From: Halobellus sp. Atlit-31R
GTDB taxonomy: Archaea > Halobacteriota > Halobacteria > Halobacteriales > Haloferacaceae
Direction of reading: 5' to 3'
NCBI GenBank assembly: GCA_003665935.1
Contig: QPLR01000003.1
Coordinates: forward strand, 372,001 to 436,000
Length of the DNA: 64,000 bases
The notes under the pieces were generated by a model. That model had not been told where the DNA came from and did no database searches. It was given only the letters and a program-made list of their open reading frames with translations. Positions 25,472-35,169 of this stretch are shown here, piece by piece. The translations under genes and the position numbers were made by a program. Numbering within the stretch: position 1 is the stretch's first letter; every line of letters starts with the position of its first letter.

Positions 25472-25987
25472 GTGTTCAGTCTGAACGTCCCCGTACCGGG
25501 CGAGGTCGGTCGCCTGGCTGCGGAACTCCATCCGGAACTGACGCGCTTCGAGCGGCTCCGGGATCGCCACACGCTCGTCGCGAAGCGCTTCGACACCGCG
25601 CTCGATCCGGACGCCGGCTCGCTGCCGCGGCTCCGCGAGCGACTCCGGCCGCTGCTTCGGGGGTGCGGCGGGATCGAACTCCGGGTGACCGGGCTCGACT
25701 ACTTCGAGACGCCGGCGCGGGGACCCGGGCCGGTCGTCTATCTCGCCGTCGAGAGTCCGAGCCTGCACGGCCTGCACGGGGAGCTCTGTGAGTCGTTCGG
25801 CGCCGTCGCGGGGATGGAAGGGGACGCGTACGTGCCACACGTGACGCTCGCCCGCGGTGGGCGGAACGACGACGCCGACGACCTCGTCGCGCGGACGGAG
25901 ATCAACCCGATCGCGTGGACCGCGGGCGAGCTTCGGATCTGGGACTCGCGGTACCGCGAGGCGGCCGCGCGGATCCCGTTGCGGTGA
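25472..25987 (+). CDS. 2H phosphoesterase (2'-5' RNA ligase/LigT-like)
   Basis: A 171-residue protein from the GTG at 25472 (VFSLNVPVPGEVGRLAAEL). It carries the two HxTx motifs of the 2H superfamily: HTLV in RDRHTLVAKRF, and HVTL in YVPHVTLARGG, near residues 30 and 126. These histidines act on 2',3'-cyclic phosphates or 2'-5' linkages. The length and the second-motif setting fit the LigT/2'-5' RNA ligase branch, but the substrate cannot be named. The open frame upstream is a shadow of the lipoprotein gene. Confidence 0.78.
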   Translation: MFSLNVPVPGEVGRLAAELHPELTRFERLRDRHTLVAKRFDTALDPDAGSLPRLRERLRPLLRGCGGIELRVTGLDYFETPARGPGPVVYLAVESPSLHGLHGELCESFGAVAGMEGDAYVPHVTLARGGRNDDADDLVARTEINPIAWTAGELRIWDSRYREAAARIPLR

Positions 25988-26064
25988 CGGAAAGACCGAA
26001 GCGAGTTCGGGGACCGGAGGCAGTCCGGGGGGAGAGATAGCGACAGGGGTCTCTCCGCGTCTGC

Positions 26065-27435
26065 TCAGCGAGGCGTCAGGCGCATCCCCATCGGCTCTTC
26101 GGGGTGCATCGTCAGCGAGCCGCGGAGCTCGAACGGGCGGTCGCGGACGTAGTCGAGTTCGTACTCCTGGGCCACGGTGCCGAGGATGAGCTTCGCCTCC
26201 AGCATCGAGAGGTGCTTGCCGATGCAGTGGCGCGGGCCGCCGCCGAACGGGAAGTACGAGAAGCGCGGGCGCTCGCGGCGGCGCTCCGGCAGCCACCGGT
26301 CGGGGTCGAACGTCTCCGGGTCGTCGTACCAGCGTTCCGAGCGGTGGACGGCCCACTGCGAGAGCATCACCGCCGACCCGCCGGGGATGCGGTAGCCGCC
26401 CAGTTCGACGTCGACCTGGGGCTCCCGGAAGATGACGTACACCGGCGGGTAGAGCCGCATCGCCTCCTGCAGCACGCGCTCGATGTAGTCCAACTGCCGC
26501 ACGTCCGCGGCCGTCGGCGGCGCGTCGCCGCAGACCTCTTGCAGTTCCTGGTGGACGCGCGCCTCGACCTCGGGGTGCTCCGAGAGGAGATACCAGGTGT
26601 ACGTCAGCGTCAGCGCCGTCGTGTCGTGACCGGCGAGAAGCATCGTCATCAGCTCGTCGCGGAGCTGCTTGTCGGTCTGTTCCCCCCGCTGCTTCGCGCG
26701 CAGCAGGATCGACAGCAGGTCCATCGGCTCGCCGGCGTCGCCGACGGCGTCGCCCGCCGGGTCGATCGTCGGGTCGTGTTCGGTGCCGCGGCGCTCGGCG
26801 ACGACGTCGTCGATGATCTCCTCTAAGATCTGCACGGACTCGTGGTACTCGCGGTTCTCCTGAGTCGGAACCCAGTCGGGAACGAGGAATCGGAGCGGGT
26901 CGGGCTCGAAGCGCTGGCCGAGCGGCTCGAGGTTCTCCTGGACCAGCTGGGTCTGCTCGTCGGTCAGCTGCGAGCCGAACATCGCCTCGACGATGATCCG
27001 GACGGTCACGCGCGCCATCTCGAGGTGGACGTCGCGGACCTCGCCCGCCTCCCAGTCGTCGACCATCGTCTGTGCGTGCCCGGAGATCGAGTCGCCGAGC
27101 GCGGAGATCCGCTTCGGGCCGAACGCCGGCTGGGCGAGCTGTCGCTGTTTCTGCCACGTCTCTCCCTCACTGAGCAACAGTCCGTCGCCGAGGAGGGTTC
27201 CGATGGCGTCGTCCTGGAAATCCGGCTTGTGGTACTTCGCGTCGTCGGTCACCAGCACCCGCTCGATGTCGGCGGGGTTGGTGAGCATATACGTCTCGAT
27301 CGGGCCGAGATCGAACCGGGCCACGTCGCCGTAGGCCTCCGCAACGCTCGTGAGGAACGTGAAGGGGTCCCGTGCGTACTGGCGGCTGTTTCCGAACACC
27401 GGTACGCCTGCGGGCCCCGGCGGCTGGGTGCGCAT
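26065..27435 (-). CDS. Cytochrome P450
   Basis: A 456-residue P450 monooxygenase. The oxygen-activating I-helix motif is AGHDTTA, the ExxR motif lies in LQEAMRLYPPV, and the heme-binding loop is FPFGGGPRHCIGKHL with the thiolate Cys near residue 404. No membrane anchor is present, so it is a soluble form. It needs an electron donor (ferredoxin and reductase) not encoded here. Haloarchaeal P450s of the CYP174 group have this layout, though I assign no subfamily. Substrate unknown. Convergent neighbour: the 2H phosphoesterase. Confidence 0.92.
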   Translation of the reverse strand: MRTQPPGPAGVPVFGNSRQYARDPFTFLTSVAEAYGDVARFDLGPIETYMLTNPADIERVLVTDDAKYHKPDFQDDAIGTLLGDGLLLSEGETWQKQRQLAQPAFGPKRISALGDSISGHAQTMVDDWEAGEVRDVHLEMARVTVRIIVEAMFGSQLTDEQTQLVQENLEPLGQRFEPDPLRFLVPDWVPTQENREYHESVQILEEIIDDVVAERRGTEHDPTIDPAGDAVGDAGEPMDLLSILLRAKQRGEQTDKQLRDELMTMLLAGHDTTALTLTYTWYLLSEHPEVEARVHQELQEVCGDAPPTAADVRQLDYIERVLQEAMRLYPPVYVIFREPQVDVELGGYRIPGGSAVMLSQWAVHRSERWYDDPETFDPDRWLPERRRERPRFSYFPFGGGPRHCIGKHLSMLEAKLILGTVAQEYELDYVRDRPFELRGSLTMHPEEPMGMRLTPR

Positions 27436-27491
27436 CGAGAGTTAGTTGGTCTGCAGCGATATCAGCCGTTCGGCCGAGCGGGGTCACGGCG

Positions 27492-29669
27492 CTACGGCTG
27501 CGGTGGGGCTCCGGGGTAGGCGTCGAGGTCGGCGTAGAAGTTCAACATCGCGAACTTCAGTTTCTCGGGGGCGACGTCGACGAGTTCGGCGCGCTCTTCG
27601 GAGGGGAAACTCCCGCGGACGCCGTACTTGCCCATCTCGGCGCTCGCGCGGGTGTAGCGCTTGTCGACGAGCAGTCTGACGCCGTAGTCGTCGGGCGCGC
27701 GGATGACGCGACCGAGCGCCTGCCGGGTCTTTCTGATCGTCGGGATCTCGACCGCGTAGCGCCAACCCGCCTCCCGCCGGTCGGCGTAGGCGCGGTCGTA
27801 GGCGTCCTGGATCGCCTCCATCCGCTCTGAGAGGTGCGGATACGGCACGCCGACGACCGCGACCGTCCGGGCGTCGTCGCCGTCGAAACTCACGCCCTCC
27901 GCGAGCGTCCCCCACAGCGACGTACAGAGGACGGCGTCGTCGCCGGCGACGAACGACTGCCGCAGCGACTCGGTCTCGACGCCGGGACCGTCGAGAAAGA
28001 GGTGGCCGGTCACGTCCGAGCGGCTCTGCAGGCGGTCGTGGTACCGTTCGGCCTCGGCGTAGGAGGGGAAAAACAGGAGCGCGTTCCCCGGCGTGAACCG
28101 CGTCGCGTCGGCCAGAACGTCGGCTACGGTCGACTGGGTCGCGGGGTTGCTACGCTCGGAGCTGAAAAGCGCCGGCGCTTCGACCGCGAGCGTCCGTCGT
28201 CGGTCCTCGGGATATTCGAGCCCGTAGGCCATCGTCGCCGGGTCGGAGAGCCCGAGGACGTCCTCGACCACGTCGAAGGGGCGCAGCGTCGCCGACATCA
28301 GGATGCTCGCGCTGACCTCCTCGAACAGCGTCTCGGTCACCTCCCGCGGGATGCAGGTGTACAGCTCCGCGCGGCCGTACACCGCCTCCGTGCCGGCGTC
28401 GCGCCGAACCGAACACATCGGGTGCTGGCCGAGCTTCCCGCCGTCGGCCATCCACGTCGCGACGAACTCCGCGGCCTGGAGGGTCTGACACTCCGAGCGC
28501 GTCGTCGCCTGCCCGTTCTTGTAGGCGTCCTCGTACTCCCGGTCGAGCGACCGTCCGAGCTGGAGCGCCAGATCGACCTCCGTGTCGATGCCGCGGCCCT
28601 CGTAGCGGTCGAGAAAGGCGAGCGTCAGGTCGTCGCGCCGGTCGCTGTTGGCGATCGAGAGGTCGTACCAGTCGTCGCCGACCTGCTCGCGCTCGCCGAA
28701 CTCGAGGGCGGCGTCGTACGTCTCTCGGAGCGCGCCCAGGAAGGCCGACAGGACGTTCGTCGCCGGCTGTGCTCGTGAGTCGTCGGCGTCCTCCAGTTCC
28801 GAGAGCGCCTCTTCGAGCGTGTTCTCGGTCAGCGCCCGACTCGCGTGGTCGCGCGCGGTCGACTCGATGTTGTGGGCCTCGTCGAAGACGGTGACGACGT
28901 CTTCGGGCTCCTGTCCCAGCCACCGGAAGAACTGTTCGCGGATCGCCGGATCGAGCAGGTGGTGGTAGTTGCAGACGACCAGATCGACGGCCTCCATCCC
29001 CTCCTTGAGGAGTTCGTATCCGCAGAGCCGTCGCTGCTCGGCGTACTCGTAGATCTCTTCGGGAGTGCGGACGTCGTCGAAGAGCCACTCGAAGAACTCG
29101 TCGGTGTTCCCGACGAGGTTGTTGTAGTAGTGCTCGCAGACGTTGCCGTCCCGGAGGTCTTCCAGTTCCGACTCGACGGCGTCGAGCTCGTCTGTCACCG
29201 TCGTTCGCGCCTCGCCGGCGCCCTCCTCGCCCTCGCGGATCCGATCGAGAAGCGCCTCGGCCTGCTGATTCAGTTCGGCCCGCTCTGTCTCCTTCTCGAC
29301 GAGGGTCCGAGTGGTGTCCCGCAGCGTCTGACACTCCTGGTACTCGACGTCGATGTGGCACATCGACGATTTGCCCTTGAACACGACCGCACGGAGCGGC
29401 TCCTCGCGCGTGATGGCGCGGGCATCCTCGACGAACTGTCGCATCTGCTGGTGGACGTTGGTCGTGATGACGACCGTCTTGTCCGTCCGGCGGGCGTACT
29501 CGAGCGCCGGCACGAGCGCCGAGAGGGTCTTGCCAGTCCCCGGAGCGCCCTCCAACAGTACGTCGCGTTCGTCGTCCAGCGCCGCCGCGATCTCGGCCAT
29601 CGCCGAGCGCTGATTCGGATACGGCTCCTCGTAGGGGAAGAACCGCTCGTACTCGCCGGTCGTCGACAC
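27492..29669 (-). CDS. XPD/Rad3-like DNA helicase with Fe-S cluster domain
   Basis: A 725-residue SF2 helicase. Walker A GAPGTGKT is at residues 41-48 and the DEAH box at 263-266 in VFDEAHN. Helicase motif VI is near the end in KTRQALGRVIR. Between the nucleotide-binding halves lies an Fe-S module with cysteines at about 104, 113, 178 and 216. A long helical, acidic insert separates the second and third cysteines. The family unwinds DNA 5' to 3' in repair or related processes. The ATG at 29669 gives MSTTGEYERFFPYEEPYPNQ, in keeping with archaeal relatives. Confidence 0.93.
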   Translation of the reverse strand: MSTTGEYERFFPYEEPYPNQRSAMAEIAAALDDERDVLLEGAPGTGKTLSALVPALEYARRTDKTVVITTNVHQQMRQFVEDARAITREEPLRAVVFKGKSSMCHIDVEYQECQTLRDTTRTLVEKETERAELNQQAEALLDRIREGEEGAGEARTTVTDELDAVESELEDLRDGNVCEHYYNNLVGNTDEFFEWLFDDVRTPEEIYEYAEQRRLCGYELLKEGMEAVDLVVCNYHHLLDPAIREQFFRWLGQEPEDVVTVFDEAHNIESTARDHASRALTENTLEEALSELEDADDSRAQPATNVLSAFLGALRETYDAALEFGEREQVGDDWYDLSIANSDRRDDLTLAFLDRYEGRGIDTEVDLALQLGRSLDREYEDAYKNGQATTRSECQTLQAAEFVATWMADGGKLGQHPMCSVRRDAGTEAVYGRAELYTCIPREVTETLFEEVSASILMSATLRPFDVVEDVLGLSDPATMAYGLEYPEDRRRTLAVEAPALFSSERSNPATQSTVADVLADATRFTPGNALLFFPSYAEAERYHDRLQSRSDVTGHLFLDGPGVETESLRQSFVAGDDAVLCTSLWGTLAEGVSFDGDDARTVAVVGVPYPHLSERMEAIQDAYDRAYADRREAGWRYAVEIPTIRKTRQALGRVIRAPDDYGVRLLVDKRYTRASAEMGKYGVRGSFPSEERAELVDVAPEKLKFAMLNFYADLDAYPGAPPQP

Positions 29670-29780
29670 AGGGGTCTCTCCGCCCTCCTGAGATTAAAAG
29701 GCTCGGGCGAGAGACGGCGACCGCTGCAGGCGTCCTCGCCGGCGTGCGGTCGCTGACGACGGACGCGACGCGTGCGGCGG

Positions 29781-30329
29781 TTACTCGAACTGGAGGTCGA
29801 AGTCGAGCGAGACTTCGTTCGTCACGTTGTCGTACACCGGCGAGGTCGCGACGACCTCCTCGTGGAGCTCCTGCAGCTCCGCCTCGGACGCGTCGGCGTC
29901 GAGCTGTGTCGTGACGCTGATCTGGTCGTATCCCGGTCGGACGTCGTCGCTCAGCCCGAGGAACCCGCGGAGGTCGATGTCACCCTCGAAGTCGAAGGAC
30001 AGCGATTCGATCTCGATCCCGTGGGCCGCCGCGTGTCCAGCGTACGTCACCGAGAGACAGGATCCGATCGCAGCGAGCAGATGCTCGACGGCGTTCGGGC
30101 CGGCGCGCTCGCCCAGAAGCGCCGCGGGCTCGTCGCCGGTGATCGTGAACTCCGGCGACTCGATCGTCTCCCCGTTCTGCTCGAAGTCCCCGATGTGCGT
30201 CTCGCTGGCGAAGCCGCCGGTCCACTCCGTCTCCGCGCGGAAGGTGAACGACGCCGCGTCCGGGTTCTCGGCGGCCGTTCCGATCAGTGCTTCGAGCTCG
30301 TCCGTGTCTAATCCGTTGACCCCAGTCAT
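29781..30329 (-). CDS. OsmC/Ohr-type peroxidase-like protein
   Basis: A 182-residue OsmC-family protein. After an N-terminal helix the domain carries FTFRAETEWTGGF and then ERAGPNAVEHLLAAIGSCLS, with the redox Cys in GSC. A later strand pattern matches the OsmC fold. OsmC proteins reduce organic hydroperoxides through two Cys. A second Cys is not obvious here, so this may be a non-peroxidatic member. The ATG at 30329 is preferred over 30344. A clear TATA box lies at leaderless distance upstream. Confidence 0.85.
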   Translation of the reverse strand: MTGVNGLDTDELEALIGTAAENPDAASFTFRAETEWTGGFASETHIGDFEQNGETIESPEFTITGDEPAALLGERAGPNAVEHLLAAIGSCLSVTYAGHAAAHGIEIESLSFDFEGDIDLRGFLGLSDDVRPGYDQISVTTQLDADASEAELQELHEEVVATSPVYDNVTNEVSLDFDLQFE

Positions 30330-30361
30330 TCTCGATCTGTGCACTACTACACCGATCGAGA

Positions 30362-30371
30362 TTTATAAATA
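30362..30371 (-). promoter_or_regulatory. TATA box of the OsmC gene
   Basis: tttataaata read on either strand, about 33-42 bases before the ATG at 30329, in an AT-rich patch. It predicts a transcript start about 10 bases before the coding region. The remaining 219 bases up to the gene at 30590 hold an AT patch near 30431-30438 and no gene I trust. Confidence 0.6.
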
Positions 30372-30589
30372 AATCGAATGCCCGGAACGAGGCCGTTCGT
30401 ATTCGGTTTCGCCACGGACACTCGCTGAATATATTGAGTCATATGCACAAGAGTGAGCACGGGAGGACGTCGTCGGGTCGCACACCAAACAGAGGTAATC
30501 GTGCTCGAGTGTCATAGCAGTACCGCCGCAGTGCGTCCGGATCGGGCCGCCGAGGTGGGATTATTGTTGAAGTTACAGTCGTACGACAT

Positions 30590-31045
30590 ATGGCGACGGA
30601 CACCGCCACTCAGACGACAGCACAGACAGAGACTGACACGTGGCAGTACGGGGTCGCTGCGGGAATCGTCGCTGCGATCGCGATGGGCGCGCTGATGGCG
30701 ATGCAGATGCGCGCCGTCCTCGAAGTCGCGATCCCCTCGATGTACTTCCTGACGGGCGGGCTCGCCGGGTTCACGATCCACGTCGCCCACGGCGCGGTTC
30801 TCGGCGTCGGCTTCGCCGCGGTCGCCGCGACGCAGACCGAACTACCGATGGCGCGGAGCGCCGCGCTCGGCGTGGGGTACGGCGTGGTCGTGTGGCTCGT
30901 GCTCGCCGTCGTCGTGATGCCGATCTGGCTCTCTGCGGTCGGGTCGCCCGCGAGTCCACCGCTGCCGAACGTGAGCGCGACGAGCCTCGTCGGACACGTG
31001 GTCTACGGCGCAGTGCTGGGCGTCGCGTACGCGGCGCTCGAATAA
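30590..31045 (+). CDS. Four-helix membrane protein, YagU/DUF6789-like
   Basis: A 151-residue membrane protein with a Thr/Gln-rich cytoplasmic start (about 20 residues) and four hydrophobic segments. The glycine-rich pattern AIAMGALMAMQMR and the repeated GAVLGVGFAAVA / GAVLGVAYAALE motif form an internal duplication. The pattern resembles small membrane proteins of the YagU/DUF6789 type, whose function is not established. The assignment to that group is tentative. The ATG follows an AT patch that may be the promoter. Confidence 0.6.
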   Translation: MATDTATQTTAQTETDTWQYGVAAGIVAAIAMGALMAMQMRAVLEVAIPSMYFLTGGLAGFTIHVAHGAVLGVGFAAVAATQTELPMARSAALGVGYGVVVWLVLAVVVMPIWLSAVGSPASPPLPNVSATSLVGHVVYGAVLGVAYAALE

Positions 31046-31172
31046 GTCGCGACGGCCGCACCGCCGTGCCGCGACTCGTCGCGGGGACGGGTCTCGGCTA
31101 CCGACCACTCAATAGCAGTACCTACCGATCTTAGAACGGCTTAAAGTCGTTCGAGCGCGTTCGTTCGAGGGA

Positions 31173-31871
31173 ATGCCGCGCTCGTTCCCGCCCACACTCG
31201 CCGAGCACCACCGGCGGATCGATCCGTCCGAGTGGGACGGCGTCTACGTCGTCGGCGACGTCCACGGCTGTCTGGAGGCGCTCGATCGCCTCGTCGACGC
31301 GGTGGCGCTCTCGCCCGACGACCTGCTCGTGTTCGTGGGTGACCTCGTGCAGAAGGGCCCCGACAGCGCCGGCGTCGTCGAGCGTGTCCGGAGCGCCGAG
31401 AATATGTGCTCGGTCCGCGGAAACAGCGAGGAGCAACTCCTCGGCGGGGACGCGGCGCTGCCGGAACTCGATCGGGACGCACTCGCGTGGATCGAGTCGT
31501 TGCCGATCGCGATCAGCTGGGACGGCGCGCTCGTCGTCCACGGCGGAGTCGATCCCGACACGCCGCTGGCGGCGCACTCGGCCGCTGACCTCCAGACGAT
31601 GCGCGCGACCGTGCCGGGCGGCGGCTACGACGGACCCCTCTGGTTCGAGTCCTACGAGGGACCGCCGCGGGTGTTCTTCGGCCACACAGTGCTCGACGAG
31701 CCGCTCGTGACGGAGTGGGCGGTCGGGCTCGACACCGGTTGCGTCTGCGGCGGATCGCTGACGGCGTACTGCGTCGGCGACGGCACCGTCCACCAGGTTC
31801 CGGGCCGGCAGCCGGGGCTCGAACGCGACGACTCGCGGATCGTCTCGACAGCGCACTATCAAGATGTCTGA
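31173..31871 (+). CDS. PPP-family serine/threonine protein phosphatase-like metallophosphoesterase
   Basis: A 232-residue metal-dependent phosphatase with the PPP signature set. GDVHG is at residues 28-32, then GDLVQKGPDS (the GDxVDRG position) and RGNSEEQL (the GNHE position, with Ser for His). A VHGGVDPDTPL strand and FFGHTVLDE follow. Family members dephosphorylate phosphoproteins or nucleotide polyphosphates such as Ap4A. The last 8 bases overlap the ppk1 start, so the two are co-translated, which suggests a role in polyphosphate or nucleotide balance. The specific substrate cannot be told. Confidence 0.85.
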   Translation: MPRSFPPTLAEHHRRIDPSEWDGVYVVGDVHGCLEALDRLVDAVALSPDDLLVFVGDLVQKGPDSAGVVERVRSAENMCSVRGNSEEQLLGGDAALPELDRDALAWIESLPIAISWDGALVVHGGVDPDTPLAAHSAADLQTMRATVPGGGYDGPLWFESYEGPPRVFFGHTVLDEPLVTEWAVGLDTGCVCGGSLTAYCVGDGTVHQVPGRQPGLERDDSRIVSTAHYQDV

Positions 31872-34248
31872 CAGCCACCACACTACCGACGACAGCGACG
31901 GCGGATCGACCGAAGACAGCGCGGCAGCGACCGACTCGGCGACCGGCGCCGAGGACGCGCTCGGAGACGACTCCGGAGCCCCTGACCCGGTCACACTCGG
32001 CGCAGACGAGTGGGCGACCGACGCGCCGGCCCGGACGCCGCCGCTCGCCGACGAGGAGCCGGACGGCCCGTTCGACGACGGGAGCTGGTATCTCAATCGG
32101 GAGCTCTCGGAGCTGAGTTTCCAGTGGCGCGTGCTCTACGAGGCGCTGGACGAACGCCAGCCGCCGCTCGATCGGCTCCGCTTCCTGTCGATCCTCACGC
32201 GTAACCTCGACGAGTTCTTTATGAAGCGGATCGGCGGGCTGAAACAGCAGATCGACGCCGGCGTCACGACGCCGACGGTCGACGGACGCTCGCCGAAGAC
32301 CCAGTGGCGGGAGTCCCTGGAGATGGCGTCGGAGCTGTTCGCGGCGCAGGCGCAGTGCTACCGGGACGCGGTGCAGCCCGGACTCGCGGACGCGGGCATC
32401 GAGATCGTCGGTGCGGTCGGCCTGACCGACGAGGAGGCAGAACGGCTCCGCTCGTACTTCGAGTCGTCGGTCCTGCCGACGCTGACGCCGCTGACGTTCG
32501 ATCCGGCGCATCCGTTCCCGTTCATCTCCAATCTGTCGCTGTCGCTCGCAGTGCTCACGCGCGACGACGAGGGCGAGGAACGCTTCTCTCGGATCAAAGT
32601 CCCGGCGAATCTGCCGCGCCTGATCCCGCTTTTCGACGTCGGAACGCCCGTCGACGAGGTCGACGGCGACCCGCGCGGCCGCTACGTGCCGATCGAGGAG
32701 GTGATCGCGGCGAATCTGGATCTGCTGTTCCCGAACGTCGAGGTGACGCACTACACGACGTTCCGCGTGACCCGAAACGCCGAAGTCAGGCGCAACGAGG
32801 ACGTCGCCGAGGGGCTGATCGAACAGATCGAAGACGTCCTTCGGCAGCGGCGGTTCGCGACGATCGTCCGGCTGGAGATCGCCGACGGGACGGCCGATCG
32901 CATCCGGGAGCTACTGATCAAACACCTGAACATCACCGACGCCGAGGTCTTCGAGGTCGCCTCCCCGCTGGCGCTGCGTGACTTCGACGACCTCTACGAG
33001 CTGGAGGCCCCGTCGCTCAAACAGGAGCTGTGGACGCCGAGGCAGCACCCGCGGTTCGCCAAGCTCGACGCCGACCGGGCCGACGATCTCTTCGAGGCGA
33101 TCCGCGAGAAGCCCGCGCTCGTCCACCACCCGTATCACACCTTCGACGACACCGTCCAGTCGTTCCTCGACGCGGCCGCGCACGACTCGAAGACGCTGGC
33201 GATCAAGGCCGCGATCTACCGCACCGCGCCCGACTCCCGCGTCGTCCGGAGCCTCATCGACGCCGCGAAGAACGGAAAGCAGGTCGCCGTGATGGTCGAG
33301 CTGAAAGCCCGCTTCGACGAGGAGAACAACCTCCGCTGGGTCAAGCGCCTCGAAGAGGAGGGCATCCACGTCGCTTACGGCTCGATCGACCTGAAGACCC
33401 ACAGCAAGGTCGCGCTGGCGGTCAGACAGGAGGCCGAGGACGTCCGCATCTACTCGCACGTCTCCACGGGCAACTACCACTCGGGAACGGCGAAGGGGTA
33501 CGTCGACCTCGGACTGTTCACGGCCGATCCGGACATCGGCCAGGACATCGTTCGCCTGTTCAACTCCTTCACCGGCCACTCCAGACAGCAGGAGTACCGG
33601 AAGCTCCTGGTCGCTCCGGAGACGCTCCGCGAGCGCATCTACGAGCTCATCGACCGCGAGATCGAACACGCCGAGGCGGGCGAGGGCGGCCGGATCGTCG
33701 CGAAGATGAACGCCCTGGAGGATCCCAGCGTGGTCGAACAGCTGTACGAGGCCGGTGCGGCGGGCGTCGATATCGATCTGTTCGTCCGCGACATCTGCCG
33801 GCTCCGTCCGGGCGTCGAGGGGGCCAGCGAGTCGATCCGAGTCCACAGTATCGTGGGACGCTTCCTCGAGCACTCGCGGATCTTCAAGTTCGGGAACGGC
33901 GGCGAGCCGGAGTACTTCGTCGGCTCGGCCGACTGGATGACGCGGAACCTCGATCGTCGGATCGAGGCGGTCGCGCCCGTCGAGGATCCGGATCTCCAGG
34001 CCGAACTGGACGAGATTCTGAGCGTGCTGCGCTCGGACAACCGCCGTCGGTGGGTGATGCGCTCGGACGGCAGTTACGTGCAGCAGCGCCCTGGTGACGA
34101 ACCCGTCCGCGACACACAGGAGATCCTGATGGACAGAGCCCGTGTACGCGATCCCGGGGAGTCGCGGACGCCGACGCCCGAGCCCGAGCCGCGTCGAGAG
34201 CCGAACATCGACCTCGACGAGGTCTACACCGACGAGAACAAACTGTAG
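31864..34248 (+). CDS. ppk1: Polyphosphate kinase 1
   Basis: PPK1 makes long-chain polyphosphate from ATP. The 794-residue protein has an N-terminal acidic extension of about 75 residues. The PPK N-domain follows, beginning LNRELSELSFQWRVLYEALD, then the middle domain and the two catalytic C-domains. The phosphohistidine region reads IYSHVSTGNYHSGTAKGYVD. Further conserved segments are KARFDEENNLRWVKRLEEEG and VGSADWMTRNLDRRIE. The ATG overlaps the end of the phosphatase gene. It converges with argF, 14 bases between stops. Confidence 0.95.
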   Translation: MSDSHHTTDDSDGGSTEDSAAATDSATGAEDALGDDSGAPDPVTLGADEWATDAPARTPPLADEEPDGPFDDGSWYLNRELSELSFQWRVLYEALDERQPPLDRLRFLSILTRNLDEFFMKRIGGLKQQIDAGVTTPTVDGRSPKTQWRESLEMASELFAAQAQCYRDAVQPGLADAGIEIVGAVGLTDEEAERLRSYFESSVLPTLTPLTFDPAHPFPFISNLSLSLAVLTRDDEGEERFSRIKVPANLPRLIPLFDVGTPVDEVDGDPRGRYVPIEEVIAANLDLLFPNVEVTHYTTFRVTRNAEVRRNEDVAEGLIEQIEDVLRQRRFATIVRLEIADGTADRIRELLIKHLNITDAEVFEVASPLALRDFDDLYELEAPSLKQELWTPRQHPRFAKLDADRADDLFEAIREKPALVHHPYHTFDDTVQSFLDAAAHDSKTLAIKAAIYRTAPDSRVVRSLIDAAKNGKQVAVMVELKARFDEENNLRWVKRLEEEGIHVAYGSIDLKTHSKVALAVRQEAEDVRIYSHVSTGNYHSGTAKGYVDLGLFTADPDIGQDIVRLFNSFTGHSRQQEYRKLLVAPETLRERIYELIDREIEHAEAGEGGRIVAKMNALEDPSVVEQLYEAGAAGVDIDLFVRDICRLRPGVEGASESIRVHSIVGRFLEHSRIFKFGNGGEPEYFVGSADWMTRNLDRRIEAVAPVEDPDLQAELDEILSVLRSDNRRRWVMRSDGSYVQQRPGDEPVRDTQEILMDRARVRDPGESRTPTPEPEPRREPNIDLDEVYTDENKL

Positions 34249-34262
34249 GAGGACGACCTCGC

Positions 34263-35162
34263 CTACGCGTCGAGCAGTTCGACGAGCAGGCCCTTCTGTG
34301 CGTGCAAGCGGTTCTCCGCTTGATCCCAGACGAGCGAGCGGTCCGACTCCAAGACGTCGCCGGTGATCTCCTCGCCGCGGTGGGCCGGCAGACAGTGCAT
34401 CACCTGCGCGTCGGAGTCGGCGAGCAGCCGCTCGTTCACCTGGTAGCCGTCGAAGGCGGCCAGTTTCTCGTGGCGCTGGTCCTCCTGTCCCATCGAGATC
34501 CAGACGTCGGTGTAGACGACGTCGGCGTCGTCGACGGCGTCTTTCGGGTCGTCGACGATCGTCGGCGGGTGACCGAGCGCCGCCGCCTGTTCGAGCACCG
34601 CGTCGTCCATCCCGTAAGAGACCGGCGTCGCGACGGTCAGATCCAGTCCGACCATCGCAGCCCCGATCACGAACGACTGGCCGACGTTGTTGCCGTCGCC
34701 GACCCACGCCGCCTGGACGTCGTCGAAGCCGTCGAAGGCCTCCTCGATCGTCAGCAGGTCCGCGAGCGTCTGGCAGGGGTGTGCGTCGTCGGTGAGGCCG
34801 TTGACGATCGGGACGTCGGAGTACTCTGCGATTTCGAGCAGGTCCTCGTGGTCGAAGAGCCGCGCCATCACGGCGTCGACGTACCGCGAGAGGACGCGGG
34901 AGGTGTCAGAGAGCGGTTCGCCGTGCCCGAGTTGGATGTCGTCGGGGCCGAGGAAGATGGCGTGGCCGCCGAGTTGGGTCATCCCGGTCTCGAAGGAGAT
35001 CCGCGTCCGGGTGCTCGGCTTCTCGAAGAGCATCCCCAGCGTCTGGTCGGGCAGTCGGGTGTCGTCCGCGCCGGCTTTGATCGCCGCCGCGCGGTCGAGG
35101 ACGGTGTGCAGTTCGTCGGTCGAGAGGTCGTCGATGTCGAGGAAGTGGTCGGTTTCGAGCAT
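34263..35162 (-). CDS. argF: Ornithine carbamoyltransferase
   Basis: Forms citrulline from ornithine and carbamoyl phosphate. The 299-residue protein has the carbamoyl-phosphate loop STRTR near residue 50, HPCQTLADL, and the ornithine loop HCLPAHRGEEI near residue 260. It is the last gene of the argW-argX-argC-argB-argD-argE-argF run, 7 bases after argE. Start by ATG at 35162. Arginine synthesis from here continues through argG and argH at 42-44 kb. Confidence 0.97.
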   Translation of the reverse strand: MLETDHFLDIDDLSTDELHTVLDRAAAIKAGADDTRLPDQTLGMLFEKPSTRTRISFETGMTQLGGHAIFLGPDDIQLGHGEPLSDTSRVLSRYVDAVMARLFDHEDLLEIAEYSDVPIVNGLTDDAHPCQTLADLLTIEEAFDGFDDVQAAWVGDGNNVGQSFVIGAAMVGLDLTVATPVSYGMDDAVLEQAAALGHPPTIVDDPKDAVDDADVVYTDVWISMGQEDQRHEKLAAFDGYQVNERLLADSDAQVMHCLPAHRGEEITGDVLESDRSLVWDQAENRLHAQKGLLVELLDA

Positions 35163-35169
35163 CCAGTCG

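Noticed and set aside
30514..31122. Direct repeat atagcagtacc flanking the membrane-protein gene (near 30514 and 31112)
   Set aside because: Only 11 bases, no inverted ends and no sign of insertion; likely chance.
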